A stretch of 64,000 nucleotides of DNA, taken from Tetrahymena elliotti 4EA (lineage: Eukaryota > Ciliophora > Oligohymenophorea > Hymenostomatida > Tetrahymenidae). The stretch is taken from assembly GCA_000231825.2 (NCBI GenBank), contig JH720295.1:16832-80831 (forward strand), in the 5' to 3' direction. The position numbers were made by a program, and so were the translations under genes. The notes under the pieces are model-generated. The model was not told the origin of the DNA. It searched no databases and worked only from the letters and a program-made list of their open reading frames with translations. Below are positions 51,901 to 64,000 of the stretch, piece by piece; position 1 is the stretch's first letter, and every line of letters starts with the position of its first letter.

Positions 51901-53350
51901 ATGGAAGAGTAAAAATTAATTCATAGAATCTTGAAGAAGACAAGTTAAAGTTTCAATGATATGCGTACAGTTATTTTGAAAGTCAGAAATAATGCACTTT
52001 CTTATGCTGATACTGTCTTAGAATTTGGAATTAAGTTAATACGCAATAACCGCAGCTAATTAGGAAGTGAATGTAAACCAAAAGCTTCATTATTATAAAA
52101 GAATGCCAATTTTTTTATCAGATTTAAATTGCTTTAATCGGGCTCATTTGTTGTTTAATAAAATAATTAGAATTTATAGTTTTGGAAGAATTATTTAATG
52201 CTGCCATTGATATGCAATTATTTTATGTCGCTGATGTAAATTATATTCTTATTGAAAGTTTTACAAGCAGTTTGAAATGTGAATATGTATTTAAGAACTA
52301 TTTTTTATAATGAATAGAAATGTCTTAAGAAATTAAAAACTAACTTCCCTGATTCTCCTAAAATTAGTTTGATGTCAGGTAAATAGATAGATAAAATAGA
52401 TTCATTTTTAAATAAATACAATTACAAATCTATCATGCAATGTTTAAATAAATTACAAATATTTAAATTAGTTGTTCTTATTGAAGCAGCTGGAAGAAAC
52501 GAGTTCCTTGAAACACAAGTAGCTGAAAATCTTTCAAAGAACTTACTTGATTATGTAAAAATATTATGGATTTATTCTTTTGAAAATTGGTAGAAGCGAA
52601 AATGTTTTTAGATTCTAAAAAATTAAATTGATCTTAATTATTAATCAAATTAAATTTGTTTAAATAATAACAAACACATTAGGACACTAAAAAGAGATTA
52701 GTAGCCCAACAAAGATATTCCAAAACTGATGGTGCTTAAACTAACTATGTTTAAAAAATGAATACTTATTTGGAAGAAAACCCCAACGATGGTGAAGCTT
52801 GGCTTGAATTGGGTGATTTTTATCTTGAAAATTTAAAGTAAAACAATTAAAAAAAGAAAAATAATATTGAATTTATTTTTAATTTTGAAATTGAAGTTAT
52901 TCTAAAGCTCTTTATTGCTATGAAGAATTGATTCTTCTTTACCCAAAGAGATATGTTTACATGACTAGAGTTGCTGAAGTAAAATTTTTTTATTTATTAA
53001 CAAAGAAATAAGCAAATAAAACAAATTTTTAATTTAAATAGATCTACTATACTATGGGTACTGAAAGCGATCTTTTAAATGCTAGAAGCTATTACTCATT
53101 TGTTTTAAATAGAATGTCCAATAATTATAGATCTTTATGGGGATTATTTTAAACATGCAGAAAACTTAAAGCTCTTTTACCCGAAGATGAAAAAAATAAT
53201 TAATTATTAGAGGTATTTCTTTATTATTTTATGAAAAAAATCAAATTTTTAATTATATTTATATTTTTTAAATAGACTACTGCTTAAGCTCTTAAGGCTT
53301 TCTATAAAGAAAAAGGATAACTTCATTTAATTGATTCATTAGATCTCTGA
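51901..53350 (+). CDS. EMC2: ER membrane protein complex subunit 2 (TPR protein), 8 exons, 287 aa
   Basis: Exons 51901-52072, 52171-52235, 52318-52378, 52472-52554, 52683-52837, 52897-52978, 53042-53212 and 53276-53350; phases agree, 288 codons. EMC inserts tail-anchored and multipass proteins into the ER membrane; EMC2 is its cytosolic TPR scaffold. Matching landmarks to human EMC2 (297 aa) are KCLKKLKTNFPDSPKI (where human has the LQELRRQFPGS region), LEENPNDGEAWLELGDFYLE, YSKALYCYEELILLYPKR and AEIYYTMGTESDLLNARSYY, ending soon after LWGLFQTCRKLKAL. No signal peptide or membrane helix is present, as expected. Exon 6 has an orphan duplicate 0.6 kb downstream. Confidence 0.92.
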
Positions 53351-53576
53351 ATAATAAATAATAAATGCTTTAAATAATTTATTGATATTTAAAATTTCAT
53401 ACCAATTATATATTGTTAAATTAATTTCAAAATAAATGAAAAATCAATAACTTATTCAAATATTTATCTTATTGGTTAAAATTAATCAGACATTTTTTAT
53501 GATGTTTTCCAGCTGCCTACCTTCTATTATTTTCCCATATATAACACTATGATAATCTTTTAATTTAAAATTTAAG

Positions 53577-53658
53577 TTATCCTAAAGCTCTTTATTGCTA
53601 TGAAGAATATATTCCTCTTTTTTCAAAAAGATATGTTTATATGAATATAGTTAGAGAG
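53577..53658 (+). pseudogene. Orphan duplicate of EMC2 exon 6
   Basis: This 82-nt segment has the same length as EMC2 exon 6 (52897-52978), an AG before it and GT after it, and an open frame (YPKALYCYEEYIPLFSKRYV). Several substitutions, including changes at conserved Leu and Tyr positions, separate it from the real exon. The DNA after it (about 53700-53790) resembles the EMC2 3' flank (about 53365-53450), so exons 7 and 8 are missing from the copy. It has no usable neighbours and is probably a fragment. Confidence 0.8.
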
Positions 53659-53956
53659 GTAAAATAAGGTTATTTATTACTAAACAATCAAACAAAGATA
53701 AATAAAGATAAATAATTTATTGATATTTAAAATTTCATACCAATTTTATATTCTCAAAATTAATGAAAAAATTACACTCTTTCAATTATTTCTTTTTTAA
53801 CTCTTAAAAATTATTTTATGTTAAATAAAATCTGAAAAGATTATTCTATTCTAAAACATATTAAATAAAAAATTATTAAAATAAATCTAAAAAACATATT
53901 TATTCAATCAAAATACTCATAAAATGTAATCAAACAAATAATTATTTCTTTATTCA

Positions 53957-56900
53957 TCAAGAATCTTTAGGACTCAGTAATCTAAAATTTTTTTCATTTA
54001 AATTTCTTGCACTGTTTTAAAGTTTTTCTGCATTTTTTTCAGAGGCGTTTTCATCACATTCCAAAACCTGATCACTTGGTATTGCTATTATTTTTGGAGT
54101 ATCAAGAGTTTAATTGCAGGTATTTATTTTGTCAATATTACAAGCGTTGCTATTAAATTTACTTAAAAGAAATGCTTTTTTTGGGCTTTCAATAGTTTGA
54201 AATTTTTCTTGTTTTGTAAATAATTCTTATTCTTAACTCATTTCACTTTATTAATTATTTGAAGGCAATACTTAAATATCAAATTATTTTATGAGATACC
54301 CATTAAGGTCATAAATTTTAAATCTTGATTGGCCGATATGTTTATAACTTGGAGTTCCTTTTAAAGTAATTTCAGTCTTCTAGAAATCAATTTGCATCCA
54401 TTCAGGTAATCTTTAATTATCTGATAAACCTTTTTCCACTTAGTTAAGTCCTAAAAATTCTTATGCTCCGACACAACAATGAAAGATGGCATTTTTTTCA
54501 TAACATTTGATAGAGCGAATCTAAAAAGAATAACAGTGAAAACAGTCTCCTTTAGCTACTTCAAAAAATTTTCTTTTTTTCGCAGTAATTCCAAGTGCAA
54601 CAGCAAAAAAGTATTATTCAATGAGAGGGAGGTAAATAATAATTTCTTTCAAAAATTTATTATCCTCATCACTTAATTGCTAATTTTATTTAGTCTTAGA
54701 GTGTTTATTTTGCTGTTTTAACATGTCCTCTGCAATTTCTTAGAGTGCTAATTTAATAAAATTTTCATTAAGTTTATATGTAGGAAAGTTTGTATCTAAA
54801 ACTTTCTCATTTACTTCAGCCCTCACATAGGCTTTATACCAATCTATTTCTCTATATATGGTGAGAGCTTTCTATTTAAGTAAATTAACTATTTAAGTAC
54901 AGACTGCAGAACATCCAACAAAATATTCTGCTGCAAGATATTGTAAAATTGTAGATATTCTAGAATACTTGTTATTCAGTTACTTAAGAATGGGTTTGCT
55001 GATGACCTTTTCCTCTTAAGTATTATTTTCATATTTTTGGAGAGCTAAACTCTTTATGCAATCAAAATTTACTTAACCATTTTCTAAAAACAACTTCTGA
55101 TTTAAGATATATTTTTGTGATTTTTGCATTGTTTTTTCTGTGTAAGTTATTTATCTAACTAAGTTTGAGGCTATATTTTCTTGTTGGCCATAATTTCTAG
55201 CAGATGTAGTAAGAGATGAGCTAATTGCTAAGCCTTTTTTTGAATTTTTCCTATTTTCTAAATCTTTAATTGGAGTAAATTTTTTGTTATCATCAAGCTT
55301 GGAATCTTGTTAATTATGAAAATCTAAACAAATTTAGTCATTATTAACATTATTGATTATATTATTATAATTCATTGATTTCTTAAGCTACTCAGTGAAA
55401 GGGATATCTGTTTCATTTCTTTTAAAGAAATTTTTGTTATATTTATTATTTATCTACTCAATCATATTATTCACCTTATAAATTTGACTGATTTCTTATT
55501 AAACAAGTTTTGATTAAAGTTAGTTTTAAACAGGTTGCCATAGTTTTAGACCAATTTAAAGTAAGTTATCAGTAATAATAATCTTCTTTTCATAATAGTC
55601 AGAAACGTGAACAATATCTTTAGAATAAATTAAGAAATGCTTGAATACTATATTGTAAAATATCATTCTATATTTCCAAATACCTAGTATACCTAAAAGT
55701 GGTCCAAGAATTTAAATAATTATTGAAAAGATTATAAAAAAGGGAATTATTGATATTTTTATAATTATCAAGTCTTTAGAAACTGTATATCCATCAGTAG
55801 CTTCTATTTAAATCACAAATTATTCATTATATAAACTTGTTTGTGGAGTGCCTGTTAATGTTCTCTCATTAGATGAAAAGGAAAGCCAATAACCTTGAGG
55901 AATTTCTTCAAACATACCATCTCCATTTTTTATCTTTGCTTTATACTAAAGTTAATTAGAATCTGCACATTGAAAAACAGTATTACCTATTTTATAATTA
56001 AAAGCCGTTTCTACTGCAAGTTTTCCTTGAGGATAATACTGATTTAAATCTTCTTAAAGACTACTTGATGTAATAACGCGAGACTATAGAGAAATAAATT
56101 TAGCTTCACTTAAGTGAAGACTTTGTATATATTTATAGTTAATTTGATCATCAACCACAACATCAGCTATTGTAGTACCAAAAACAGTCTAATCTAAAAG
56201 GGAAAGCTTTATTGTATTTTATAAGACTGAGTTGATACTTTGAACTGATCCCTACAGTTAGATTACATTTGATTCAGAATTGATAAGAACCAATACGCCA
56301 TTATACAATTTGTTGACAAATAATCCATTTGAGATAGAAATAGTCACTATTATTAAATTCTGATTCGAAGAAATAGGGTTGATAGAATTCTTAAAATCAA
56401 CAAATAAAGAAGGCTCAGTATGAAATTAAACTACATAATTGATTATATTTTAGTTCAAGATAAACTAAATGAAATCCATTATTTATTACTGTTATTTACT
56501 ATTTTAATTCCACTTTTAAAGAACCTACTAAGATTCATTGTCAAGTAAATTAAATTTATTTTAAGGAGAATAGTACATAGTAACAAACCCAGAATTGTCT
56601 ATATATCCAGCTCTTTCACAGGCTTGCTTTATTTTTAGGGAATCATCTTAATTTATGTTAAGTTTTTAATTGGTAAAAGCATTATCTTCTATTTCTTAAT
56701 AACTCATAAATATAACTTACTATAGAGTTTTAGATATAAATTAATTATTTTCATTTGCTATCAAAGACTCTTTAGAAACTTAAATATTCAGCACTTAATC
56801 TGCAGGAGAATACTCCATCCAACTTGGTAAGTTTCCAATTAAAAAATTATGATAATAGAAGGCATCTTAGATCTTCACATTTTTATTCTAATAGATATTT

Positions 56901-59223
56901 ACAAGATAAATTTAGATTTGATCACCAACTTATAATGACTGTCCTTTTTAAAGTAAATATTGCATCTTTTAATTTGAGTTAGCCATAGGCACTAATTTAT
57001 AGAATGAAGAATGCATTATTATTTGACTCTAGATAAAAAACTAATAAAGAGCTTTTTATGAAGTGGCAAATAAAAATGATTCATCCTTTGGAAGAGTAGT
57101 CCAAGATATTGGACTATTATCCTATAAACGAATAATTTGTATAATTTCAGGATTACTTTTATCTACTATACTAAGTAGAATAATCTATTCAATTTCATAT
57201 GTAGTGAATATCACATAGTTATCATTGTAAATCAAAGAGAGAAAATTAACAAAACCTTCTATTTTTGCTTGAGAAACTAAAGATAAGCTTCTATCTTCAT
57301 TTATTTTATAAATCTAAACTCCAATTTATGCCACTGCGCAAACAATATATTGACTGTCTTTGGTTTATCTTTTATTTAAATATTTAAATTGTCTCTTGGA
57401 TTAAGAGATAAAAAATTATTGATGTTTCAAACTAAAAAATTCTCAAAAGTAAAAATGAACTGATAAATAAATTACTGAATATGTTAAACATTTCTGAGAT
57501 ACATTTTGAATAGAAAATATGGATTGTAAGGATCTGATATATCTGCAAGAGTAATACCTTTGGTTTAAGGATGTAGAAAAAGAGTTTTATCATCATTAGA
57601 AATAGAAAATCTGTAAAGAGTTTAGTCATTTTCAAATTGCTAAGAAGTATTCACAAATGATATAACCTATGGATTTAAGATATCTTTAACACTTACTATT
57701 ACCACACCTGTTAGATTTGATATAAAGCATAATGTTCCTGCTTTGTTAAATACAATTTTTTCAAATCTAAGAGTCTTAAATCCTAAGTTTAAGTTAGTTT
57801 TTAATACTTTAGGTGAGCTTAGGTCAGAATAATCAACAATCTGCAATCCTAAAATTCCTCTAGTTTGATAGAAGATATTAGTACCAGTGACTCTTTCTTA
57901 AAATATGATAGAAATATTTGGCATTCCATTATCTACAAGAGATAATATATCCATAACATCCTAGCCATAATATTAAAATATTGCACTACCTTAATCCATT
58001 CTTGTCATGAATAATACATTTTTTGGTTCTTCAAATTTAATATGTAAATCAGCACTTCCTTAAGGTGGTTTATAGAATGTATAGCTGATTTACTGATATT
58101 AGTTCAAGAGCAAGTTAGGGATATCTAAATTCAAATTTGGCTGAGTTCTCCTAAAGATTTTAGCATTTAATCTATTTGAATGGTAAAGGTAAGTTTCATC
58201 ACTGCTAAGCATGATGTTTCCTAATGTCCCTTAAGTCCTGATTACTTAAAATAGCTCAAATTTTAATTAACTCACATCAAATACAAAAACTCCTTTAGAA
58301 AATTATGTGTATATAAATGTTTGATCTTTAGTAAGAGCAAATTACTTTCCCATAGGGAATGGGTAAGTGTCCATATATTTTATTTTAGCTAAATTACAAG
58401 TTTTACCATCATAAGAATTTATAAAATCGGAAATATCAACCATTGAATACTGGAAGAGCTATGATAAAATCACTAATACAGTTTCTTGAATTACTTCAAA
58501 ATAATTTGTTGCAAAAGCAGAACCTGGTGAGAATGAGCAAATATAATTAAGCTTTCCTTACTGTAAATCTGAAATTGATTATTAGTAAAAAGTGAAGGAA
58601 TAGAAACCTTAAACAACAAGTATTTTTTTTGAGAGCACAAACCTTATATTGGCAAGATTACTATCAGTAACATTTACCTATTTTACAATGGAGAGTACAT
58701 TATTTTCCCAGTTGGCAATCTTAAAGTTCTTGGAGCTCACTAAAAATGTCAAATTATCCTCCTTAAATTGTATGACTTATCTTAGGACATCATTGTTGCC
58801 TATTGTTTATGATTAAATTAAAGGAAAATTAATTTACTAAACATCGTAAATCTCAACTTATCCATTTGAATACCCTACCCACAGGTAATTTTAATTATCT
58901 GTGATACTTAAAGAAGAGATTTACCCTTTGGCAAAATCAAACTCAAAGTGTTTCACAACTTAGAGTTCTTTTTCTGGGTGAGTGATATCATAAATTGCAA
59001 ATCCACATAATGAAAGGTTAAAAACAAGATAACTCATTTCCCTAGATTTGAATTCAACCATCAGGTCAGGAGATGCATTGTTGCATAAGCTTACAGAAGG
59101 ATTGATTATATTCAAAGGAAATGGTTCAAAGACAGGTAAATCAGGGTTATAAAAACGAGAATCATAACACAAGGTGATTTAAATTTGGACAAATAAACTA
59201 AATATAAGGTATTTCATGTTCAT
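53957..59223 (-). CDS. Type I membrane protein with LVIVD-like propeller and cadherin-like (CADG) domains, copy B, 1719 aa
   Basis: Paralogue of copy A with the same structure: exons 59223-57476 and 57368-53957, intron 57369-57475, 1720 codons. Exon 1 is exactly 1748 nt, as in A, and the intron is again phase 2 and starts with the same 16 nt, although it is shorter (107 against 257 nt). It begins MNMKYLIFSLFVQIQITLCY (signal peptide), then SRFYNPDLPVFEPFPL and CGFAIYDITHPEKEL. The membrane helix and long cytosolic tail follow as in A, including a conserved YEKKIII-type juxtamembrane stretch and a C-terminal LPEWMQIDF-type segment. The stop context differs from A and C, which resemble each other more there. 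The start is fixed by the signal peptide and by GAGGTAAAATGAAC, which is shared with A. Confidence 0.8.
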
Positions 59224-59742
59224 TTTACCTCTATAATATGAAGAATTATTATAATCAAATTATTTCTACCTTATTTTAATGTTACTTAATTAGCGTGATA
59301 AATTTCTTTTGAGATTTGTTTTAGTTTCTTTTTTGATTATTATATTTATTACATCCTTCTTCATTGGTAAAGAAGCTTTTATATTCAAATAACTATCATT
59401 AATTACAGAACCATAAAATAGCCCTTAACTAATTATGGTTTATTTAATACCGTTAATTAAGAAATATGGTAGATAACTTCTTTTAATGCATAATAATTAA
59501 TTAATGATTAAATTTTTAGTTTAAATTTATTTCTGTTCAAGCATACAAATTAGTTTTATTTTCAAATAAACAAATAAGAGTAAATTTCCACCTAGCATAA
59601 TTTAGTTTAAAAAAATTATTAGATTTCAAAACTCTTATGTTCTAGCTCAGTACATCTTGAAGAGTAAGTAATCACCTCATAAGCTTAAAAATTGTAATAA
59701 AACTATTAGTATCTTAGAAATGGAAGTGCTAACTAAATTCAT

Positions 59743-60250
59743 TATTGTAGAAAAAATTCATATAATTGCTATTTATTTTAGATAATCTCTTTTTACCTTT
59801 CTTTATTGCTTTCTATGTTACAGTTTCTCTGGAAAGCTACTGTATTCATTTTTGTTAATAATAATAGTAAAGTAAAATAAAATAAAAAGGTTTAGATATC
59901 ATCTTTATGAAATGCTGTTTTGATAATTATTTAAAAAATCAATATAATTACTATTTATTTGAGATAATCTATTTTTATCTTTCTTTATCTCTAGTTTACA
60001 TTGCTTCAAGGCTACTGTATTTGTTTTAATTAAAAAAATTGTAAAATCAAATAAAAAGGTTTTTGATTTAGTCTTACTAAATGCTACATTGATAATGATT
60101 TAAGCAATCAATATAGTGCTTATTTATTTTAGATAATTTATTTCTCTCTTTCTTTTATTTCAATGTTACAGTTTTTTTCTTTAGAGTTACTGCATTTAAT
60201 TTAATGAATAAAAATTGTAAAATCAAATAAATGCCTTTGCTTGGTGTTAG
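59743..60250. repeat. Three tandem copies of the flank repeat
   Basis: Units at about 59743-59909, 59910-60078 and 60079-60250. Each has a TTATTT(T/G)AGATAAT block, a pyrimidine-rich TTTCTTT stretch, TTACAG or TTACATTG, a GCTACTGTAT or GTTACTGCAT block, then an A/T-rich tail with AATCAAATAAA. The first two units end with AAAAAGGTTT; the third instead has AAATGCCTTTG. Confidence 0.75.
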
Positions 60251-61726
60251 ATAAAGAATTAAGCAACTTGAATAATAAATTTTAGTTTATTTCATGTTGA
60301 TTGGTCCAGCCATTTTTTATATTTTTTATCAGAATTATGAGATATATATACCCTATTATTTTACAAAAATCATAACTTTTTTAATTTATTTTTCAAAAGT
60401 ATTTTTTTAGCTATAATTTACTTGAAATATTTATTGTAAAGCTTTGTCTATCTATGCATTAAATAGCTTATTTTTCTATATATAAGAAAAATAAATTATA
60501 TGAATTACTTATTATTTTATATAGTTGAAATTATTAATCTTAAAGATAAATACATTAATATCTAGCTTGATTTAGGTTACATACTTTTGATTTCTTTAAT
60601 TTTTGAGAGTTACCTTAACAACCACATGTATTTTGATAAATAATATGGGAAAAATTGTTCTTTAAATGATAAGATGTTAATATTATGAATAAATTTGATA
60701 ATAAATAAAATAATTTAATTATTTTATTGGATTTTATCTTACTATATTATAATAATATTTTATTTTAGTATGTATAGATAAGAATACATTCAGTTTTAAT
60801 AAAAAATAAAATAACTATCTACTATTTACAGTTTACTCTTTACTTTAAGTTATGATGAACTCTTTTTTTAAATTAGAGTAAATAAAGTCAATTAGCAAAC
60901 TTTGATTAACTTTTACCTTTGACCCATTATTCTTTTCAATTAATTAATTTAAAAACAATTTTTTTTCTATCAAACAAACATATTCTGAAGAAACTCACTC
61001 CAAATTAATTCCTAATATTGTCTTTTTCTGGATTATTTTAATCAATTAGCTCATCAATTGTAAAGTAAATAAATATCAATTTTCTTAATCCTAAAGTTCA
61101 TCAGGAAAAATAATATCTCATATTAGAAATATAAATTTTTTTACATTTAGATTCTTATTTTTTATTTGTTTTTTATTTATAAATAAATTTTTAGCAAAAA
61201 TGAAATTGATTTATTTTTATTTGATAAAGGGAAAAAAAAGGAAAACAATAAATAAATAATGATCCAATTTGAAGTAATTTTTATTAAATTCTTTTGAATA
61301 TTCAATAATAATTTTTATTTTTACAAATTTTTGAAATAAATGGAATGATTAATAATGAATTTAAAATAGTAGGAATAATTTGTAAAAATACAAAAATTGA
61401 ATTTGCTTAATGAAAAACTATTTTCAGAAATGCAGAATTTGTTTTTCCTGATTTTGTTTTTAAAATAATAGATTTGATACTTTTTCTTTTATTTAAAATT
61501 TTTTAAAAACGATTTCATCATTAAAAAGTATTATTGATTCTTAAAAAACATTTAAAAGAGGTAGATTTTGAAAATGAATCTTTGATTAAAAATAAAAAAT
61601 TAAATATTTAGCTAAAAAAAAATGGAGGTAAGATAATTAAATCAGTATAATAAAGTAAAGAAAATTCATCAAAGTAACTTGAAAAATAAATATATTGATA
61701 AATAAATGAGAAAAATAGTCCTCTTT

Positions 61727-61903
61727 CGTTATGTTAAACTGATAATTATTTATTAAATCAGTACAATTCTTATTTATTTCAGATAATCTATTTTGATCTC
61801 TATTTATTTCTTGTTCTTCCTTTAGAATGACGGCATATTTATTGATTAATAAAATTGTATGATTATATTAAAACTTTTTGATTTAGTCTTACACTTAGAG
61901 TTT
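61727..61903. repeat. Flank repeat, distal copy upstream of gene B
   Basis: This copy occupies the same position relative to gene B as 47086-47240 does to gene A. It shares TTATTTCAGATAATCTATTTT, TTTAGAATGACGGCAT and AAACTTTTTGATTTAG with that copy. Confidence 0.7.
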
Positions 61904-62363
61904 GATAAAAAACTAACTAATTTTTAAAAACAAATACATTTAATTTTTTATTTTTAAATAAATTTTCAGTTTTTCTAAAATCTAGTTTGTTCTAAAAAAT
62001 CCTACTAATTTATAGACAAGATATGGATATTTCTCTTAGAGCTAATTTTTTCTGGATAATACATGTTCATGTGCGTTTTTATTTAAATCTTATAAGGTAT
62101 GCAAGATCCATTTATGAGAGTAACATAAAAATTCTTTTTTAGAAATATTAATTAAAGCTAGTTATGTTAATATATTTTCAGGATTTTTTTTACACAAAAA
62201 AATACAGAAAAATTAATAGCATTCAAAAAGATTTTCAGTTAAAAGCAAAGAAGAATAATTACACAAAATAAAAAGTTAAACATGACTAATTAATTTAATA
62301 GATAGAATAGATAACTTAAAAATTTAATTGATAAAATTAACTTAAATTTATTTCTTTACTTCA

Positions 62364-64000
62364 TCAAGAATTTGTAGTAAAATTTAGTAATCTAAAGTTT
62401 TTTTCATTTAAATTTCTAGCATGACTTTAAAGCTATTCTGTATTTTTTTATGAAGAAGCGTTTTCATCACATTCCAAAACCTGATCACTTGACAATTCTA
62501 TGATCTATGAACTATTGAAATTTTAATTACTGGAATTTATTTTTTCTGTATTGAAATTGTTACTATTAAATTTACTTAAAAGAAAAATTTTTTTTGGATT
62601 TTCTAAAGTTTGATGTTTTTCTTATTTTTCTAACAATTCGAAACTTTATTCATGAGATAATTTTCTAGAAGGTAATACTTAAATGTCAAATTATTTTATG
62701 AGATAGCCATCAAGGTCATAAATTTTGAATCTTGATTGGCCAATATGTTTTTAATTTGGAGTTCCTTTTAAAGTGATTTCAGTCTTCTAGAAATCAATTT
62801 ACATCCATTCAGGCAATCTTTAATTTTCTGATAAACCTTTTTCCACTAAGTTTAGTCCTAAAATTTCTTATGCACCAACACAGAAATGAAAAATTATTTT
62901 TTTTTCATAACATTTGATAGAACGAACCTAAAAAGAATAACAATGAAAGCATTCTCCTTTAGCGATCTCAAAAAATTTTCTTTTTTTAGCAGAGATTCCA
63001 AGTGCAGCAGCATATAAATATTATTCTATGAGAGGTAAATAAATAATCATATCTTTTAAAAATGTTTTATCCTCATCATTTTATTGTTTATTTTGTTCTG
63101 TTTTAGATAATTTATTTTACTGTTTTTACATGTCTTCTGCAATTTCTTAGAGTGTTAATTTGATGAAATCTTCATTAAGATTATAAGTAGGAAAATTTGA
63201 ATCTAAAACATTTTCATTTATCTATGCATTGACATAAGCTTTATACCAATCTAGTTCTCTATAAATTGTGAGAGCTTTCTATTTAAGTTAATTAACTATC
63301 TAAGTACAAGCTACAGAACACCTAACAAAATACTCAGCAGCAAGATACTGTAAAATTGTAGATATTCTAGAATGTTTATTATTAAGTTGTTTAAGAATTT
63401 TTTTGTTAATGGTCTTTTCATCTTATGTATTATTTTCATATTTTTGCAAGATTAAACTTTTGATGTAATCAAAATTTACTTTACCATTTGATTAAAGCAA
63501 CTTCTGGTTTAAGCTTTCTTTTTATGAAACTTGCATTGCTTTATCTGTATAACTCATTTATTGAGAAGCAATATTTTCTTTTTGGTTAAAAATTTTTACA
63601 ATTTGAGTAAGAGATTAATTATTTGTTTAACCTTTTTTATGATTTTTCTTCAAAGCTGAATCCTGAATCAACATGTTTTTTTTGTTATCATCAAGCTCAC
63701 TATTATTCTAAGTACGAAAATCTAAATAAATTTAGTTGTTATTGTCACCATTATATTGATTATTATAATTAATTGTATTCTTTTACTGCTCTGTGGATGT
63801 TAGACTAGTTTGATTTCTTTTCAAAAAATTTCTGTATTAATTATTATCTATCAACTCAATTATATTATTCACATTGTAAATTTGACTGATTTCTTATTAA
63901 ACAAGTTTCTATTAAAGTTAATTTTAAATAGGTTACCATAGTTTTAGAGCAATTTCTAGTAAATTATCTGTAATAATAATCTTTTTTTCATAATATTCAG
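62364..64000 (-). CDS. Type I membrane protein, propeller/cadherin-like family, copy C, 3' part only
   Basis: Third tandem copy, cut by the end of the window. The visible part is the cytosolic tail, open from 64000 to TGA at 62364-62366, about 545 residues. It begins in the juxtamembrane stretch (EYYEKKIIITDNLLEIALKL) and keeps IYRELDWYKAY, FPTYNLNEDFIKL, LGISAKKRKFFEIAKGECF and the C-terminal LPEWM segment. The sequence around its stop is closer to copy A than to copy B. The extracellular part, membrane helix and 5' exon must lie beyond the window. No frameshift is apparent in the visible part, so it may be an intact gene. Confidence 0.8.

Larger units (their letters stand above)
59224..62363. 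other. 5' flank of gene B and 3' flank of gene C
   Basis: No gene on either strand. Most of it is collinear with the 5' flank of copy A, but it is longer because of an inserted array of the roughly 170-bp flank element. Confidence 0.65.

Noticed and set aside
1..64000. tRNA, rRNA, CRISPR arrays, prokaryotic operons or intact transposons
   Set aside because: I looked for tRNA arm motifs, regular spaced repeats and transposase or reverse-transcriptase motifs and found none. Small RNAs in this A/T-rich DNA could still be missed by eye.

Overview
The window reads as a ciliate nuclear genome, most likely macronuclear DNA of Tetrahymena or a close oligohymenophorean. The DNA is very AT-rich. Every recognisable gene is full of in-frame TAA and TAG, which must be read as Gln, and ends only at TGA. 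The genes are split by AT-rich GTA...TAG/AAG introns, mostly 40 to 840 nt long, which argues against Paramecium with its tiny introns. I see no bacterial features, rRNA, tRNA, CRISPR array or intact mobile element.

Layout, left half: an acylation-motif pseudokinase with leucine-rich repeats (476-2386, minus); a 4.7 kb divergent intergenic region; the SWI/SNF ATPase BRG1 in 14 exons (7119-14090, plus); a cyclic-nucleotide-binding-domain protein (15998-20013, plus) converging on a kinesin, probably kinesin-8-like (22067-26689, minus). Then come two tandem paralogous OSCA/TMEM63-type membrane channels (28479-33151 and 34162-39078, plus).

Layout, right half: three direct tandem copies, all on the minus strand, of a large single-pass membrane protein with a secreted LVIVD-like propeller and dystroglycan-type cadherin-like domains (A 39811-45221; B 53957-59223; C from 62364, cut by the window end). 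Between A and B sit two conserved housekeeping genes on the plus strand, YIPF6 (Golgi/ER trafficking; 49418-50531) and EMC2 (ER membrane protein complex; 51901-53350). An orphan copy of one EMC2 exon lies just downstream of EMC2.

For BRG1, the kinesin, both channels, A, B, YIPF6 and EMC2, exon phases and total lengths were checked by hand and add up to whole codons. The cyclic-nucleotide gene also sums correctly, but its first splice is uncertain. The genes are a mix of chromatin, motor, trafficking and membrane-sensing functions, not a single pathway. The main local theme is gene-family growth by tandem duplication (channels; propeller/cadherin-like proteins, whose 5' flanks are duplicated too and carry a repeated element of about 170 bp).
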